The notes: generated by a model not told the origin, from the sequence alone. A stretch of DNA of 64,000 nucleotides from Allolobophora icterica (GCA_963556255.1 OY744613.1:49995745-50059744), one strand, 5' to 3'. Positions 10,317-19,774 are shown, numbered from the stretch's first letter. Made by a program: numbers and translations.

Positions 10317-10770
10317 ATGTTCACACTTAAATATTCTCATGTTGGTTTTTGGAATTAAAAAGCGGCGTCGTGTCGTGGGTGGTGGACTTTTCGACTGGAT
10401 ACCCAAAATCGCGGGCTTCCTTGGCCGTGCAGGCTCCTTCATCTCGGCTAATAAAGGTGTAATAACAAACGTTGCGGATGTAGTTGGTAATGTGGTGAAA
10501 GCTGGGGCCACAACAGCGTCTGCCGTCAGGCAGATCGTTGATGCCGTGAAAGCGAGACGCGCTGTTGCCGGCGCAAAAGCACCAATAGCGGTTCCCGCAC
10601 CTTTGGAGAAGGCGCTCAGCGACAAGAGCATCGAGTACTTAAAACAACTGGCTGTAAGTCCGCCACCCGTTGTTCCGACAATGGCTGACATAAACAGCCG
10701 CATTGCTGGATCCGGTTTCAAGACTATAAAGCCGAGTCGTGGTGGTAGCGGTCTGTTTCTCGCAAAATAA
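10309..10770 (+). CDS. Small Gly-rich basic virion-like protein, Polinton A
   Basis: A 153-aa protein with a basic KKRRR cluster, a GGGLFDWIPKIAGFLG amphipathic stretch, a helical middle and a C-terminal GGSGLFLAK. The ATG at 10309 overlaps the previous gene; a second at 10342 lies just before the basic cluster and could be the true start. The layout (basic patch, Gly-Gly site, amphipathic helix) resembles adenovirus pVI/pX precursors cut by adenain, and the neighbouring protease fits that, but this is inference. The Polinton B copy has an extra in-frame segment of about nine residues before the PAPLEKAL block. Confidence 0.7.
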   Translation: MRKCSHLNILMLVFGIKKRRRVVGGGLFDWIPKIAGFLGRAGSFISANKGVITNVADVVGNVVKAGATTASAVRQIVDAVKARRAVAGAKAPIAVPAPLEKALSDKSIEYLKQLAVSPPPVVPTMADINSRIAGSGFKTIKPSRGGSGLFLAK

Positions 10771-10884
10771 AAAAATTTCTGACTAATTCACAAAACGCAA
10801 TTTAAAAAATGTTTAACTCACCACATATGAAATTCATTTACAGCATGATTAATAATTGAAGCTTGAACTTTTTTACTGATAATA

Positions 10885-12183
10885 ATGACAGCATTTGACG
10901 TGCCGAGTGAAATGTTGGACATCGCTTCGGCGGTGCCCGATGACAATAGCATTGAATCGTTTGAATACCGCGAGTATGAGTCACAAAATCCCGCGGCTAT
11001 CAACAATGGCCAGGCCATACAGATAGACATCCAGAACCAAGACATTTTCACACAGCCTTCCAAGAGCTACCTTCTTGTGGAGGGCAGGCTTACATCAACT
11101 GGCGCGGCTTACATCGCAGACTCGCTGGTGTCATTCATCAACAACGCCATCCCGTACATGTTTTCTCAGATTCGATACTTGGCTAACAACACCGAGATAG
11201 AGACAGTCATGTCTCCTGGGCAAGCCACGACGATGAAAGGCATGCTGGTATACGGCGATGATTTTTCCAAAGCCGAAGGTTTAAACATGTGTTGGCAAAA
11301 GGACACGACCGCGGCGGCGGCGGCTCTGAATCTCGGCTTTGAGAACCGTCGACTGATGATCATTGGAAAACCCGTCCCTATTGGAACGTTCTCATTCATC
11401 GTTCCCTTAAGACATCTATTCGGTTTTTGCGATGATTATCACAAGGTCGTATACGGGATTAAACACTCCTTACTGCTGAGCCGGCAGGGGGATGCAGACG
11501 CGATCTTCAAGGAAGCCGCTGCGACCAATGGTCAGATCACGCTTACTAAACTCTCCTGGTTCATGCCGCATATAATACCCGCTTTGGAGTATTAAAGCAT
11601 GCTTATGAAGCAGATTGAAGCCAAGGTTAAGGTACCTGTAGCATTCCGCGCCATGCAATGCGACAACATTGCGGTGCCACGAGCGACTACTTTTTCCTGG
11701 CGTTTGAGCGTTAAGTCGGGCACGGAAAAACCGCGGTGGATTCTTGTTGCTTTTCAGACTGGAAGGAATGCACATCAATGCCAGAATCCTGCACTGTTTG
11801 ACCATGCACAGGTTCGCAACATTTTCGCTATGCTCAACAGCGATCGCTACCCGGTGGTTGACATGAATCTCGACTTCACCAAGAGGACAACTTCTCGCGC
11901 TTACAAGGCCCTACGTGACTTCAAGGAAGAATATTGCGGTATAATAGACGCGCGTGAGTCGTCATGCCAAGTTACACCAATCGACTTTGTAGATATGTTT
12001 CCGATCTTCGTCCTGGACGTGCGCAGGCAATCTGAACGACTAAAAATCTCTGTACAGGACATACAAATCAAGGTGGACTTTAACGAAGTGGTACCAAATA
12101 ATACGGTAGCCTATGCAGTCCTGATCAGCGACCGACTCCTGAATTTTGAATCGGATGGCAGCAAATTCAACGTCGTTTACTAG
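10885..12183 (+). pseudogene. MCP: Major capsid protein, Polinton A, one nonsense codon
   Basis: About 432 codons matching the Polinton double jelly-roll (hexon-like) major capsid protein. Recognisable parts are SKSYLLVEGRL, the IRYLANNTEIE segment and PVPIGTFSFIVPLRHLFGF. The frame is continuous but codon 11593-11595 is TAA where Polinton B has AAA, so only the first 236 residues would be made. Polinton B's gene is broken by a different nonsense codon further on, so both copies are defective independently. The gene is preceded by about 110 bp of AT-rich non-coding DNA, which may hold its promoter. Confidence 0.87.
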
Positions 12184-12238
12184 AAATCGTTTTTCATATT
12201 TAGATACAAGGCCCTCTTTTGATATATTTTTTGCAAAA

Positions 12239-12814
12239 ATGAAAACTGAATACGTTGCGTTCGGCCTTTCACTGACCGAAGGGCAAAAGCAAACATTGGC
12301 TAGAGCTGCGCGTGCCGGCACTGGTGCCACGATCCGGCTCACTCATGGCCAACTTCGCGGAGACGATAAGCTCGCGCTGACAAAAGTTCAAGCTGCCCGA
12401 ATAGTGAAGAAGATTACCGCAGGCGTTGGCATGGAGCTGAGATTCACCAAAACGCAATTGAAAAAGATGACAAAATCTGGCGGATTTCTTCCACTACTGG
12501 CTCTCCTCCCGCTGATTTTTGGCGGGTTAACCGCGGTGGGTGCCGCGGCTGGAGGGGCCGCCGAGGTGGCAAAGGCCGTGCACAACAAACAGGCCAGCGA
12601 TGCAGAGGCTCTGCGCAAGAAACAGGCCAGCGATGCGGCCCAAGCCGAGAAAAAACGGATCGACGACGCGGCTTTAGCAGAGGCCGCGCGTCATAATCGC
12701 GAACTCGAAGCTCAGGTCCGCGGGACCGGCTTATATCTCGGGCGCCAGACTTATGGTGATTGCTGTTCAATGTGCAAAGGATCCGGTCTCTACTACATCG
12801 GGCAAAAAAACTAA
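12239..12814 (+). CDS. Structural protein with GLSL/GQK repeats, TM-like segment and coiled coil (Polinton A)
   Basis: A 191-aa protein of a family often found in Polintons. The N-terminal 75 residues contain repeated short blocks (LSLTEGQKQTLARAA, LTKVQAARIVKK, FTKTQLKKM). Next is a hydrophobic GGFLPLLALLPLIFGG segment, then an Ala/Lys/Glu-rich coiled coil. The C-terminus has two GxGLY motifs (GTGLYLG, GSGLYYIG) separated by a CCSMC cluster. Compared with Polinton B the coiled coil is longer, by duplication of a KQASDA-type unit. The gene ends ...CAA AAA AAC TAA, and the protease frame continues in -1 from this point. I infer a virion-internal or membrane-active structural role. Confidence 0.78.
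   Translation: MKTEYVAFGLSLTEGQKQTLARAARAGTGATIRLTHGQLRGDDKLALTKVQAARIVKKITAGVGMELRFTKTQLKKMTKSGGFLPLLALLPLIFGGLTAVGAAAGGAAEVAKAVHNKQASDAEALRKKQASDAAQAEKKRIDDAALAEAARHNRELEAQVRGTGLYLGRQTYGDCCSMCKGSGLYYIGQKN
12805..12811 (+). promoter_or_regulatory. Predicted -1 ribosomal frameshift site (A AAA AAC)
   Basis: The heptamer A AAA AAC is in the correct phase of the 12239 gene and is followed at once by its TAA stop (12812-12814). A -1 slip puts ribosomes into the frame that reads the protease. The same heptamer, phase and stop are present in Polinton B (21988-21994). A AAA AAC is a classical retroviral and coronaviral-type slippery sequence. I did not find a convincing downstream pseudoknot by eye. 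Confidence 0.6.
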
Positions 12815-13185
12815 AACCGCTGAGCAGCTTTGACATAGAGAAAGTCGCCCGAGTTCTGCCGCATTTCCGCGGTGTTTTCATGCGAGATGGTCTGCCCGCC
12901 GTGGCTCGTGAGAAGGAGTGTGGGGTTGTTAATTTAGATTCCGGTTCCGGCGATGGTACTCACTGGGTCGCCTATTGGATAGATGGGCCTACAGCCATCT
13001 ATTTTGACAGTTTTGGGCTGGATCCGCCTCTCGAAATTCCTCGATATTTAAACCGTTCCATAAGAACACAGACATTTCAGCTACAGGGGACCGATGATGT
13101 GGTATGTGGTCATCTCTGCCTAGCCGTGCTAAGAGAGCTCGCTGCTGGAAAGAATTTTGAAGATATCGTGCTTGACCTATGTTAG
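12811..13185 (+). CDS. PRO: Adenain-like cysteine protease, Polinton A
   Basis: The maturation protease of Polintons, related to adenovirus endopeptidase. The catalytic His is in GTHWVAYW, the acidic residue in IYFDSFG, and the Cys in CGHLCLAVL. The conserved N-terminal part (LSSFDIEKV ... FRGVFMRDGLP) lies upstream of the first plausible conserved Met (the FMRDGLP one). An ATG at 12760 exists in this frame here, but the Polinton B copy has a TAA in the equivalent stretch and no ATG, so an independent start is not conserved. I therefore start the feature at the first codon after the frameshift site. Its substrates are probably the capsid precursors encoded next to it. Confidence 0.85.
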   Translation, partial: LKPLSSFDIEKVARVLPHFRGVFMRDGLPAVAREKECGVVNLDSGSGDGTHWVAYWIDGPTAIYFDSFGLDPPLEIPRYLNRSIRTQTFQLQGTDDVVCGHLCLAVLRELAAGKNFEDIVLDLC

Positions 13186-13213
13186 ACTTCCGTCACCCTT
13201 TTTTCTATAAAAA

Positions 13214-14361
13214 ATGCCGGTTGATAAATTTGGAAGAGACGGTGGAGGTGGGTTGGGAGGGGGGCAGATAAGCGCCGCTGGGCTCGTCCACAAGGCTGGT
13301 GATACCATGTTGGGAATTCTATCGGCTGGAGGTTTTCGGCTGACAAACGTGGGAACGCCCACTATGGAAACGGACGCCGCGACAAAGGCTTATGCGGACA
13401 TCGTAGATCAGGACAACTTACAAATCACCGGTGGAACGATGTCGGGCGTTCTAAAAATGGGCGGTCATAAATTGACTGGTTTGCCCACGGATACTCCGGG
13501 ATCTGACAGCGAAGACGAGGGTTGGGACGAATTGGTGGGGGAGTCCGACGCTGCGAGTTGGAAACAAATAACGGAGTACGCGAAAGAGCGGGCGCAACAA
13601 GCTGAGTTGTATGCAGACGGCTTAAGCTCTGAGGTAACTGGTCTCGTTAAACGTTACGCAGACGATAAGGACGCTCTGCTGGACACTGCCGTCAGGCTGT
13701 ACGCGGACCAGAAGGCGGCCGCAGCCCAAAGGCATGCAGACCAGAAGCTTATCGATGCCAAACAGTACACGGACGAGAAGAATGCGGGGCTGAGAGATTC
13801 CGTTAGGCAGTATGCAGATGACAAGGACCTTATTGTTAAAAGTTATGTTAACGAACAAGATGTTATCGTCAGGAATGCGTGCGTGCTCAAATCCGGCGGC
13901 GTAATGACTGGAAGTTTAGTTATGGGTGGCCACCGAGTTACTGGGCTCCCAACAGAAATTTCAGGATCCGATAGCGACGCAACGAGTTGGAAACAAGTGT
14001 CAACAGCGGTCGCTGGCGCTCTAGTAAAACTCGATAGAGTACCCACGGAGTCGTTGCATGTGGTGAATAAGCGGTATGTAGATTCCCGCGACGCTTCTTA
14101 CAGACAGTACGTGGATGAGAAGGTCACCACCGCTAGAAGATATGTGGACGAGAAGCATGCTATCGTAAGAGGCGGGCATTTGCTCAAAAGCGGCGATTCT
14201 ATGACTGGTGATTTGGCCATGGGTGGTAAAGAGTGACTGGGCTCCCAACAGAAATTCCAGGATCCGATAGCGACGCCGCGAGTTTGAAACAGGTGACGCA
14301 GCTGATCAGCAACGCCACTAAGAATAATGATACGGCGCCGGCGGGACCAAAGTACTTGACT
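13214..14361 (+). pseudogene. Fibre-like protein of Polinton A, 5' part
   Basis: The N-terminal part of a modular protein. It has a Gly-rich start (GRDGGGGLGGGQ) and then repeats of two kinds: phage-tail-fibre-like modules (GDTMLGILSAGGFRLTNVG, SGVLKMGGHKLTGLP, followed by DAATKAYAD) and alpha-helical blocks built of YADxK units. A lost A near 14229 shifts the frame. The reading then runs in the new frame to 14361, where Polinton B is inserted. The gene resumes at 35139. It follows the protease by 28 bp. In phages, MxGxLxMGG-type modules form trimeric fibres; a trimeric attachment fibre is inferred here. Confidence 0.82.
14356..14361. repeat. Target-site duplication of Polinton B, left
   Basis: TTGACT precedes the AGTAGATG terminus of B, and TTGACT (35139-35144) follows the right end. 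The module copy in the same gene at about 35755 reads CCTGACTAACAAA, which shows what the unoccupied site looked like. If the last T of the element is counted as its own, the duplication is 5 bp (TGACT). Confidence 0.88.
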
Positions 14362-14697
14362 AGTAGATGTGTAAGGGGGCTTTGAGCGCAGGGCCCTCTG
14401 AGGGCCCCGAGACCAATGGGCCCTTACAGCAGATCGACCTTCAAAGGGTCTCCAGAGGCCTACGAACCCATATAGCATATCCACTTTCTCCTGTGTATTT
14501 TAGAACAAAATATGCGGGCCCTTAGCGCAGGGCCTTCAGAGAGGGTCCTGAAACCCACGGACAATTATAGCCAATCGACTTCCAGGCAGTCCGTGGAATC
14601 CACGAACGCTTATAGCTTAGAAGTCCTCGAGTGTGACAACTTTCACAGTGTGACGATAATATCTGTCACGGGTGTCACGTTTAAGCTAGGAGTGTAA
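14362..14697 (-). repeat. Polinton B terminal inverted repeat, left arm
   Basis: Reverse complement of 34796-35138 over about 340 bp with few mismatches. The inner part is built of TGTGAC/GTCACA motifs in both directions around GATAATATC. These may be protein-binding sites for replication or transcription. A related segment occurs inside B at about 28078-28140. Confidence 0.93.
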
Positions 14698-14908
14698 TAA
14701 CAGCTTTAAATATTTAAATTAGGAATATACGCCAAGTTGAATATATAAAAACGGTGCGGCGCTCCTGAGTAGGTATCTTGAAGGGGCTATTTTAAATTCA
14801 CAGAACGAATGAATGAAAGAATGGAAATAGAGAGACTGAGAGAGAGGTAGAGAGATAGACAGAGACATTATTTTATCATAATCATAATTATACCATAATC
14901 ATCATCAT
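14698..14908. other. Non-coding; short LINE 3' tail remnant
   Basis: At about 14760-14800 the sequence (GCGCTCCTGAGTAGGTAT and CTTGAAGGGGCTAT) repeats the 3' end of the LINE fragment at 16741-17170. The rest is AT-rich with a purine-rich GAGA tract. No gene is seen. Confidence 0.5.
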
Positions 14909-15195
14909 AGGCGCCGACTTTTGGTTTTGTCTCTGGGTGCCAGTCAGGGGCGGATCCAGAAGGTTTATTTTTTTAGTCATCCGCCATTTTCCATCGTCTG
15001 CACAAAAAATTTAAAAGGGGGCCATGTCTCCTAAAATTTGACGACTTTTAGGAATTCATCCCCATAAAATGTAACGACCTTTTTAGGAATACCCCAAAAT
15101 TTAATTTAAGGTCCGAATTCCCCTGGGGGCCAGGCCCCCACCGAACTTTTTCTCTGGGTGCCAATACACCCAAGGCCCCCAAGAAGTCGGCGCCT
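14909..15195. mobile_element. Short non-autonomous terminal-inverted-repeat element (MITE)
   Basis: The ends AGGCGCCGACTT and AAGTCGGCGCCT are perfect inverted repeats 287 bp apart, flanked on both sides by ATC-rich sequence that could be a target duplication but is too simple to prove one. The interior is non-coding. A CAGGGGCGGATCCAG stretch near 14945 resembles some hAT ends, so the element may be composite. Confidence 0.6.
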
Positions 15196-15901
15196 ATGAT
15201 CATCATTACACCAGTAATATATACTTTTTCGCTGAATATAGAAACAAAGTAGAATCACTACTCACCAGATGATTGGTTTTTTTCCTTGGGTGGATTGCCG
15301 TTTCGTCCTGTGCAGTAGTCATGTCCTGAAGACCAAGGCCAAGACCGTAGTCTCAAGACCGTAGTTTTGCCTGGACTCATCAGGGCGTCTTCGAGACACC
15401 GACGGCCTCCTCCCAGCAAAACTGCTGGTCTTCCGCCCCCATGTGTGGAACACGATTGTTGGACGGCAAATACTATGTAATGATATTTCAGGGTCTACAG
15501 GGTCTATTGTGTTGCCTGTATTGGAGTCGTCTAAACTTTTAGTGAAAAAAAATAACCCACAAAAAGCTGCGGGGGCACAGGCTTATTTTGATGGCGGCCT
15601 GAACTCGCCACGTCACAAAGCTATCAATGGGCTCCTGCGGTTTTTAATTATGAGACAAACGCCACTTTGCCACACACCGCGCCCTCATAACGATGCCAAT
15701 ATAAATCTTTAAAATTTTCACAGAGCTATGCTATACTCAGCCTTATACTGGCACGGCATCAGCTAAAAATCCGTAATAGCCAGGCTCGAAGGAAAATTTT
15801 TTACCATGTTAGGGCATCCGTCCTTATAACAGCGCCGTATGAGCTCAAAATTTGTTATAGCCTGGCTGTAAGGAAGAATTAAAATTTAGAGAATTTAACA
15901 A
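15196..15901. other. Non-coding stretch of Polinton B with a degenerate direct repeat
   Basis: No supported gene. Two similar segments of about 55-60 bp (15742-15795 and 15823-15875) share ATAGCC(A/T)GGCT and CCTTATA parts. A short frame at 15443-15712 has no recognisable features. Confidence 0.4.
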
Positions 15902-16246
15902 CTATAAATTAATATCATCGTCCTCCATATTCTCCACGACAGGTTCACCCAAGGCTGCTAAAATTGCATCTTCTACCTGTTGAGGCAGTTGTAAATTTTC
16001 ACATTCAGAATCCGAATCTTCATTTACGCCTACCTTTAGCCCGTTAACTTTCTCACGCAGCGACTTCCGTTCAATTGCGAGCTGCCTTAATTTTAACGCT
16101 GATTCATTCAGCCGTTGTTTCGTCTTTCTATAATTTTGATTTATTTTGCTAAGCTGCATTTCTGCAGATTTAATTTTCTCTTTTTTACTAACCTCTTTAA
16201 ATGGAATATCAGCTAAAGCTCGCAAAAATTTCTGTTCCTTATCCAT
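15902..16246 (-). CDS. Orphan coiled-coil protein, 114 aa, within Polinton B
   Basis: A frame starting MDKEQKFLRAL with a Lys/Glu/Gln-rich region (about residues 20-75) that looks like a continuous coiled coil, followed by an acidic tail ending in DDDINL. It runs in the same direction as most Polinton B genes, but no counterpart exists in Polinton A. It could be an accessory gene, a captured exon or a fragment of another transposon. I do not recognise it. Confidence 0.4.
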   Translation of the reverse strand: MDKEQKFLRALADIPFKEVSKKEKIKSAEMQLSKINQNYRKTKQRLNESALKLRQLAIERKSLREKVNGLKVGVNEDSDSECENLQLPQQVEDAILAALGEPVVENMEDDDINL

Positions 16247-16595
16247 ATCGAATGATTATAGGATGTTTACCGTTCAACAACCGTCTTCCGACACATGGGA
16301 TGTCAATCCAGACTGAGCAGGTCCTATATATAAACACCCACGTTGCTCTGCCTGCCTGCCTGCCCACTTCCATTAGTAAGCATGCAGAGACTCTTACGCG
16401 CAGCCTGCCCAGCCACCAAAATTTGCGACGGTCCATATAAGTCGATAGTTAAGACTCGCACAGAGACTGACAGGCGCGCGGCTACCCCAGCCTGGCCCAG
16501 CCAGCAAAGTTTAGCCCCAGAGCGGAACGCCTGAGTGCGGCTACGCCGCAAGGCTAGCCAGCAACGATACATGAGATTCATGACAATACAATGAA
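16247..16595. other. Non-coding, nothing recognised
   Basis: Low-complexity stretches such as CTGCCTGCCTGCC occur. No gene or repeat family is recognised. Confidence 0.4.
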
Positions 16596-16740
16596 TACAT
16601 ATGCATACATACATACATACATACATACATACATACATACATACATACATACATACATACATACATACATACATACATACATACATACATACATACATAC
16701 ATCCATACATACATACATCCATACATGCATACATCCATAC
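16596..16740. repeat. (CATA)n microsatellite
   Basis: Almost pure ATAC/CATA repeats with a few CATC units at the right end. All six frames are open by chance and give repetitive peptides, which are not genes. Confidence 0.97.
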
Positions 16741-17170
16741 ATGCCGCATCCCCAAGTTTGGCAGAGTGTCTGCGTATATGAGGGATGTCCTCCACTGGCT
16801 CCCCTACCCACAGCGCATCACTTACCGAATCTCTGCCTTGGTCCGGCGGTGCTTTGAAGGTTTGGCCCCTCCATACCTGCGGGAGCTCTGCTGTCCCACC
16901 TCATGCTCGCAGCGCCGTTCCTCTCTCCGCTCAGCTGCGCAGGCTGAACTTGTTGTTCCCCGCGTGCGGACAACCATACGGCAGCGCCGTGCCTTCTCTG
17001 TGGCTGCCCCCATGACCTGGAATGGGCTTCCTACCAAGCTCCGTCAATTACCGATTGGTCATTTCACCCTGTTTCTTACTGTCCTCAAAACTGCGTTATT
17101 TGACCGTGGTTGGGCTGGGAGTGCTCCTGAGTAGGCAATCTTGAAGGGGCGCTATATAAAACTACTTCAA
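16741..17170 (+). mobile_element. LINE 3' fragment: reverse transcriptase C-terminus and short 3' UTR
   Basis: The plus strand encodes the C-terminal end of a CR1/L2-like reverse transcriptase. LHWLPYPQRITYRI, SSLRSA, RAFSVAAPMTWNGLP and a final LKTALF block come in the usual order, followed by a stop at 17132-17134. A short 3' UTR (TCTTGAAGGGGCGCTATATA) and an ATAATAACAATAACA tail follow, then a CATAC microsatellite. The 5' part is absent, as expected of a truncated insertion. Confidence 0.85.
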
Positions 17171-17185
17171 TAATAATAACAATAA

Positions 17186-17310
17186 CATGCATACATCCAT
17201 ACATACATCCATACATACATCCATACATACATCCATACATACATACATACGTCCATACATACATACATACATACATCCATACATCCATCCATACATACAT
17301 GCATACATAC
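17186..17310. repeat. (CATACATC)n microsatellite
   Basis: CATAC/CATCC repeats directly after the LINE tail. They may have grown from the tail or may be what remains of the CATA array the LINE entered. Confidence 0.95.
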
Positions 17311-18364
17311 GGATATCGTCTGGCCGCTATAGAGGCCATTAGGGTTCAGCCAAATTATTTGTGCTTTTATGAGACACTTGATATTAACTATAGCTTTTGA
17401 CTTAACCATTGTGCGGAGAACCGAAAAGGCAGACACAGGCCAACGCAGATGCAGACAGAGACACACACAGAGGCGCACACAGGCACACACACAGAGGAAG
17501 ACATATGCCCACATAGAGGCTTTAGGCTACATCATTCAACGCTTGATATAAAACAGATGCGTATTATTTTCCATCAGTGCAGCAGTCTCCGCAACCACCT
17601 AATTGTGATTTATTGCTTTGTATTATATTCCATTAGTAAGCATCCTGTTTCACGTGATGTGGCTTTGTTTAGCGCTGAGAAATCTCGGGGATATAGGCCT
17701 ACATTACATTTACGTAAAGTTCATCCATCTATCTATCCATCATTTTCCATCCATCCATCCATCCATCCATCCATCCATCCATCCATCCATCCATCCACCG
17801 CGGTCTGGGTTTTACAACAAGCGAACCATAAACACAGGCCAAAATAATAAGGACTTTGACCGATCATCGCCCATATCGACGCCGTGCACTTTCAGGCGAT
17901 GACTGTAAGCCTTAAATCCAACAGTGGCCTATTTTTTATGTACTGTGGCGCTTCATACGGTGAAGGAGTATAAATCGTGTTTAAAGGACTTGTATAATTA
18001 AAGACTTGGAAGTCCTTATTATTTTGGTCATGGCATCTATGTACGTGGCGCTTCATACGGTGAAGGAGTATAAATCGTGTTTACACTGTGGTTTTTCTAC
18101 GATCAACAAATAATTATTTTAAAGCAATAAACAATTGCCCGTGCTGAATGTATATTCCACTTAAATGACATTCTATTTAGCCCCATTTTTTCTAAAGTTA
18201 TTAGTACACCAATTAGGCTTAAAAAGTTAGTATTTTTTACTATTTTTAATATTTTTTATGCATGAACATAATAGAATGGAAAAAGATAAATTGCTAGTTA
18301 AGGTTCTAAAACACGCTTTAAGAGTTTATTGCGTGCTGAATGAATAGCTAATATATGAATATGC

Positions 18365-18365
<1 letters not shown>
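17311..18365. other. Non-coding, repeats only
   Basis: It contains a (CCAT)n array (about 17745-17797) and a direct repeat: GTGGCGCTTCATACGGTGAA at 17944 recurs at 18045, extending over about 39 bp. CACA-rich sequence lies at 17450-17500. No gene is seen. Confidence 0.6.

Positions 18366-18429
<64 letters not shown>
18366..18429. repeat. (TAA)n microsatellite
   Basis: About 21 TAA units, with ordinary AT-rich DNA on both sides. Confidence 0.97.
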
Positions 18430-18607
18430 TAGCCTTGTTTTGAATGAAAGTCCTCATTACTTTCAATCACGATTATCTCTTCATTTTGCTCTTTCCGCAT
18501 GGGTAACGTTTGGACGTCTCAGAAAACTTATAGCCCACACTAATAATATGCTGGCGGTGCGCTAGGAATTACAGACTCACTACTCCAACCACCTACGATG
18601 AAAACTT

Positions 18608-19213
18608 TTATTTTGAGGTTCGCGGACAAGTCCCAGTGCTGGTTAGTTTCTTTATTAGTTCCGCCACCATGTCGTCTTTGCTTTGACTCGGCAACTCTTT
18701 TTTTCCGCTCTTGCTTTGTATATCACGTTTCATCGTTCTATATTTTTCCTCCTCTCCCAGAATAAGTTTATATTCATCGTCGCTTATAGCTGTGTCTTCC
18801 AAAGCCCGAGAAATATGGTCATGAACTGTGTTTAGCTTACTTTCCGCCAAAATACAAATTTCGTCGTGTTTTGAAGCTTTAGCAACGAAACTTCTACTTA
18901 CAACATTTCCAATGATATCCAGAAGACTCGTCGCTATGGCTAAACTCTCTAGAACAATACCAGGAATAAAACCAATACCAGTGGCTAACATAGCTGCCCC
19001 ACCCACCCCAGTTCCAAGACTAACTATAGCAAGGCCGGCCGAGGCCCCATTAGCCACATCTACAACCCTCTTATACTTCTTGCATAGTTGTCCCCGACTT
19101 ATCGCCTCAGACCTCAGGAATGCTTCTATTTCGCCGATCTTCTGCAAGCGAAATGTTTGCGACGTCGTGTCTGACGAAATTGTTGACTCCATCAGCGTTG
19201 GGTACAAAGGCAT
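18608..19213 (-). CDS. Polinton-associated membrane protein, Polinton B
   Basis: An intact 201-aa frame. Residues about 55-105 form long Gly/Ala/Ile-rich hydrophobic stretches (GTGVGGAAMLATGIGF, VLESLAIATSLLDIIG) that probably span or insert into a membrane. A KHDEICILAESKLNTV motif follows and then an amphipathic tail with SDDEYKLILGEEEKY. This combination, a hydrophobic hairpin followed by an 'AL-D--ISD-E' helical tail, recurs next to Polinton capsid genes in other animals as far as I recall. Its function is unknown to me; entry or lysis-like roles are guesses. It is the last gene of the capsid block. Confidence 0.72.
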   Translation of the reverse strand: MPLYPTLMESTISSDTTSQTFRLQKIGEIEAFLRSEAISRGQLCKKYKRVVDVANGASAGLAIVSLGTGVGGAAMLATGIGFIPGIVLESLAIATSLLDIIGNVVSRSFVAKASKHDEICILAESKLNTVHDHISRALEDTAISDDEYKLILGEEEKYRTMKRDIQSKSGKKELPSQSKDDMVAELIKKLTSTGTCPRTSK

Positions 19214-19219
19214 ACTTTT

Positions 19220-19765
19220 TTATAGTTGCTCTATCAGTAACGTTACGTTTAACTCAATAGTTGAAGTACTTAAAACGCCTATCTTTTTTCCTTCAATTCG
19301 AAAACTCGTTTGTCCTGGAATGAATATTGCCCTAGATGCATCAAATTGTCCACTTTGAATGTCAACTGTACGATCGATGCTACCCGCGGCTGTAATAATG
19401 CGAACTGACGCATCACCGGTACTAACACCAAACATTGTAAGCCTCCAGAATCCGCGGTCTAAAGACACCGTCTCATTGTTAGTTTGCAACGTAATACAGG
19501 GATAGCGTGCCGCGGTCAATGGAAGCGTTTGCCACGAACTTAGAGTCACAGTTTTGGTTGCTGTGTAAATATCGCGGCTGTGGTAATCATCCGACACGAA
19601 ATCGATGTGGATTTGGGGAACCGCGTCTAACATATCTGCAGTGGGCTTAGGGATAGTATATCCCCAGTTGGTTAGTCCAACCAAATCATCGAGGTTGTAC
19701 TTGTGCATATTTGTTTCTCCTTTTTGCCGGAGATAACCCCGAATCTTGTAGTGTGAGTCGGCCAT
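19220..19765 (-). CDS. Beta-rich protein of unknown function, Polinton B
   Basis: An intact 181-aa frame, 6 bp upstream of the membrane-protein gene. It starts MADSHYKIRGYLRQ and is rich in alternating hydrophobic and polar residues (for example ITLQTNNETVSLDRGFWRL, STIELNVTLLI) without a signal peptide or membrane segment. The Polinton A copy (36331-36885, 184 aa) is also intact, with an Ala-rich difference of a few residues. It directly follows the fibre gene in both elements, so it may be a fibre head, cap or fibre-binding protein. No family is recognised. Confidence 0.68.
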   Translation of the reverse strand: MADSHYKIRGYLRQKGETNMHKYNLDDLVGLTNWGYTIPKPTADMLDAVPQIHIDFVSDDYHSRDIYTATKTVTLSSWQTLPLTAARYPCITLQTNNETVSLDRGFWRLTMFGVSTGDASVRIITAAGSIDRTVDIQSGQFDASRAIFIPGQTSFRIEGKKIGVLSTSTIELNVTLLIEQL

Positions 19766-19774
19766 TATTAAGTC

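Noticed and set aside
12760..12811. ATG at 12760 as the protease start in Polinton A
   Set aside because: The equivalent frame in Polinton B has a stop and no ATG, and this stretch overlaps the conserved C-terminus of the structural protein in another frame.
13214..14361. Phage or bacterial contamination because of tail-fibre-like modules
   Set aside because: The gene lies inside an element with Polinton genes and animal transposons on all sides, and both copies share the order.
16591..17339. Long open frames in the CATA/CATAC arrays
   Set aside because: They are periodic peptides open in several frames at once because of the microsatellite; not genes.
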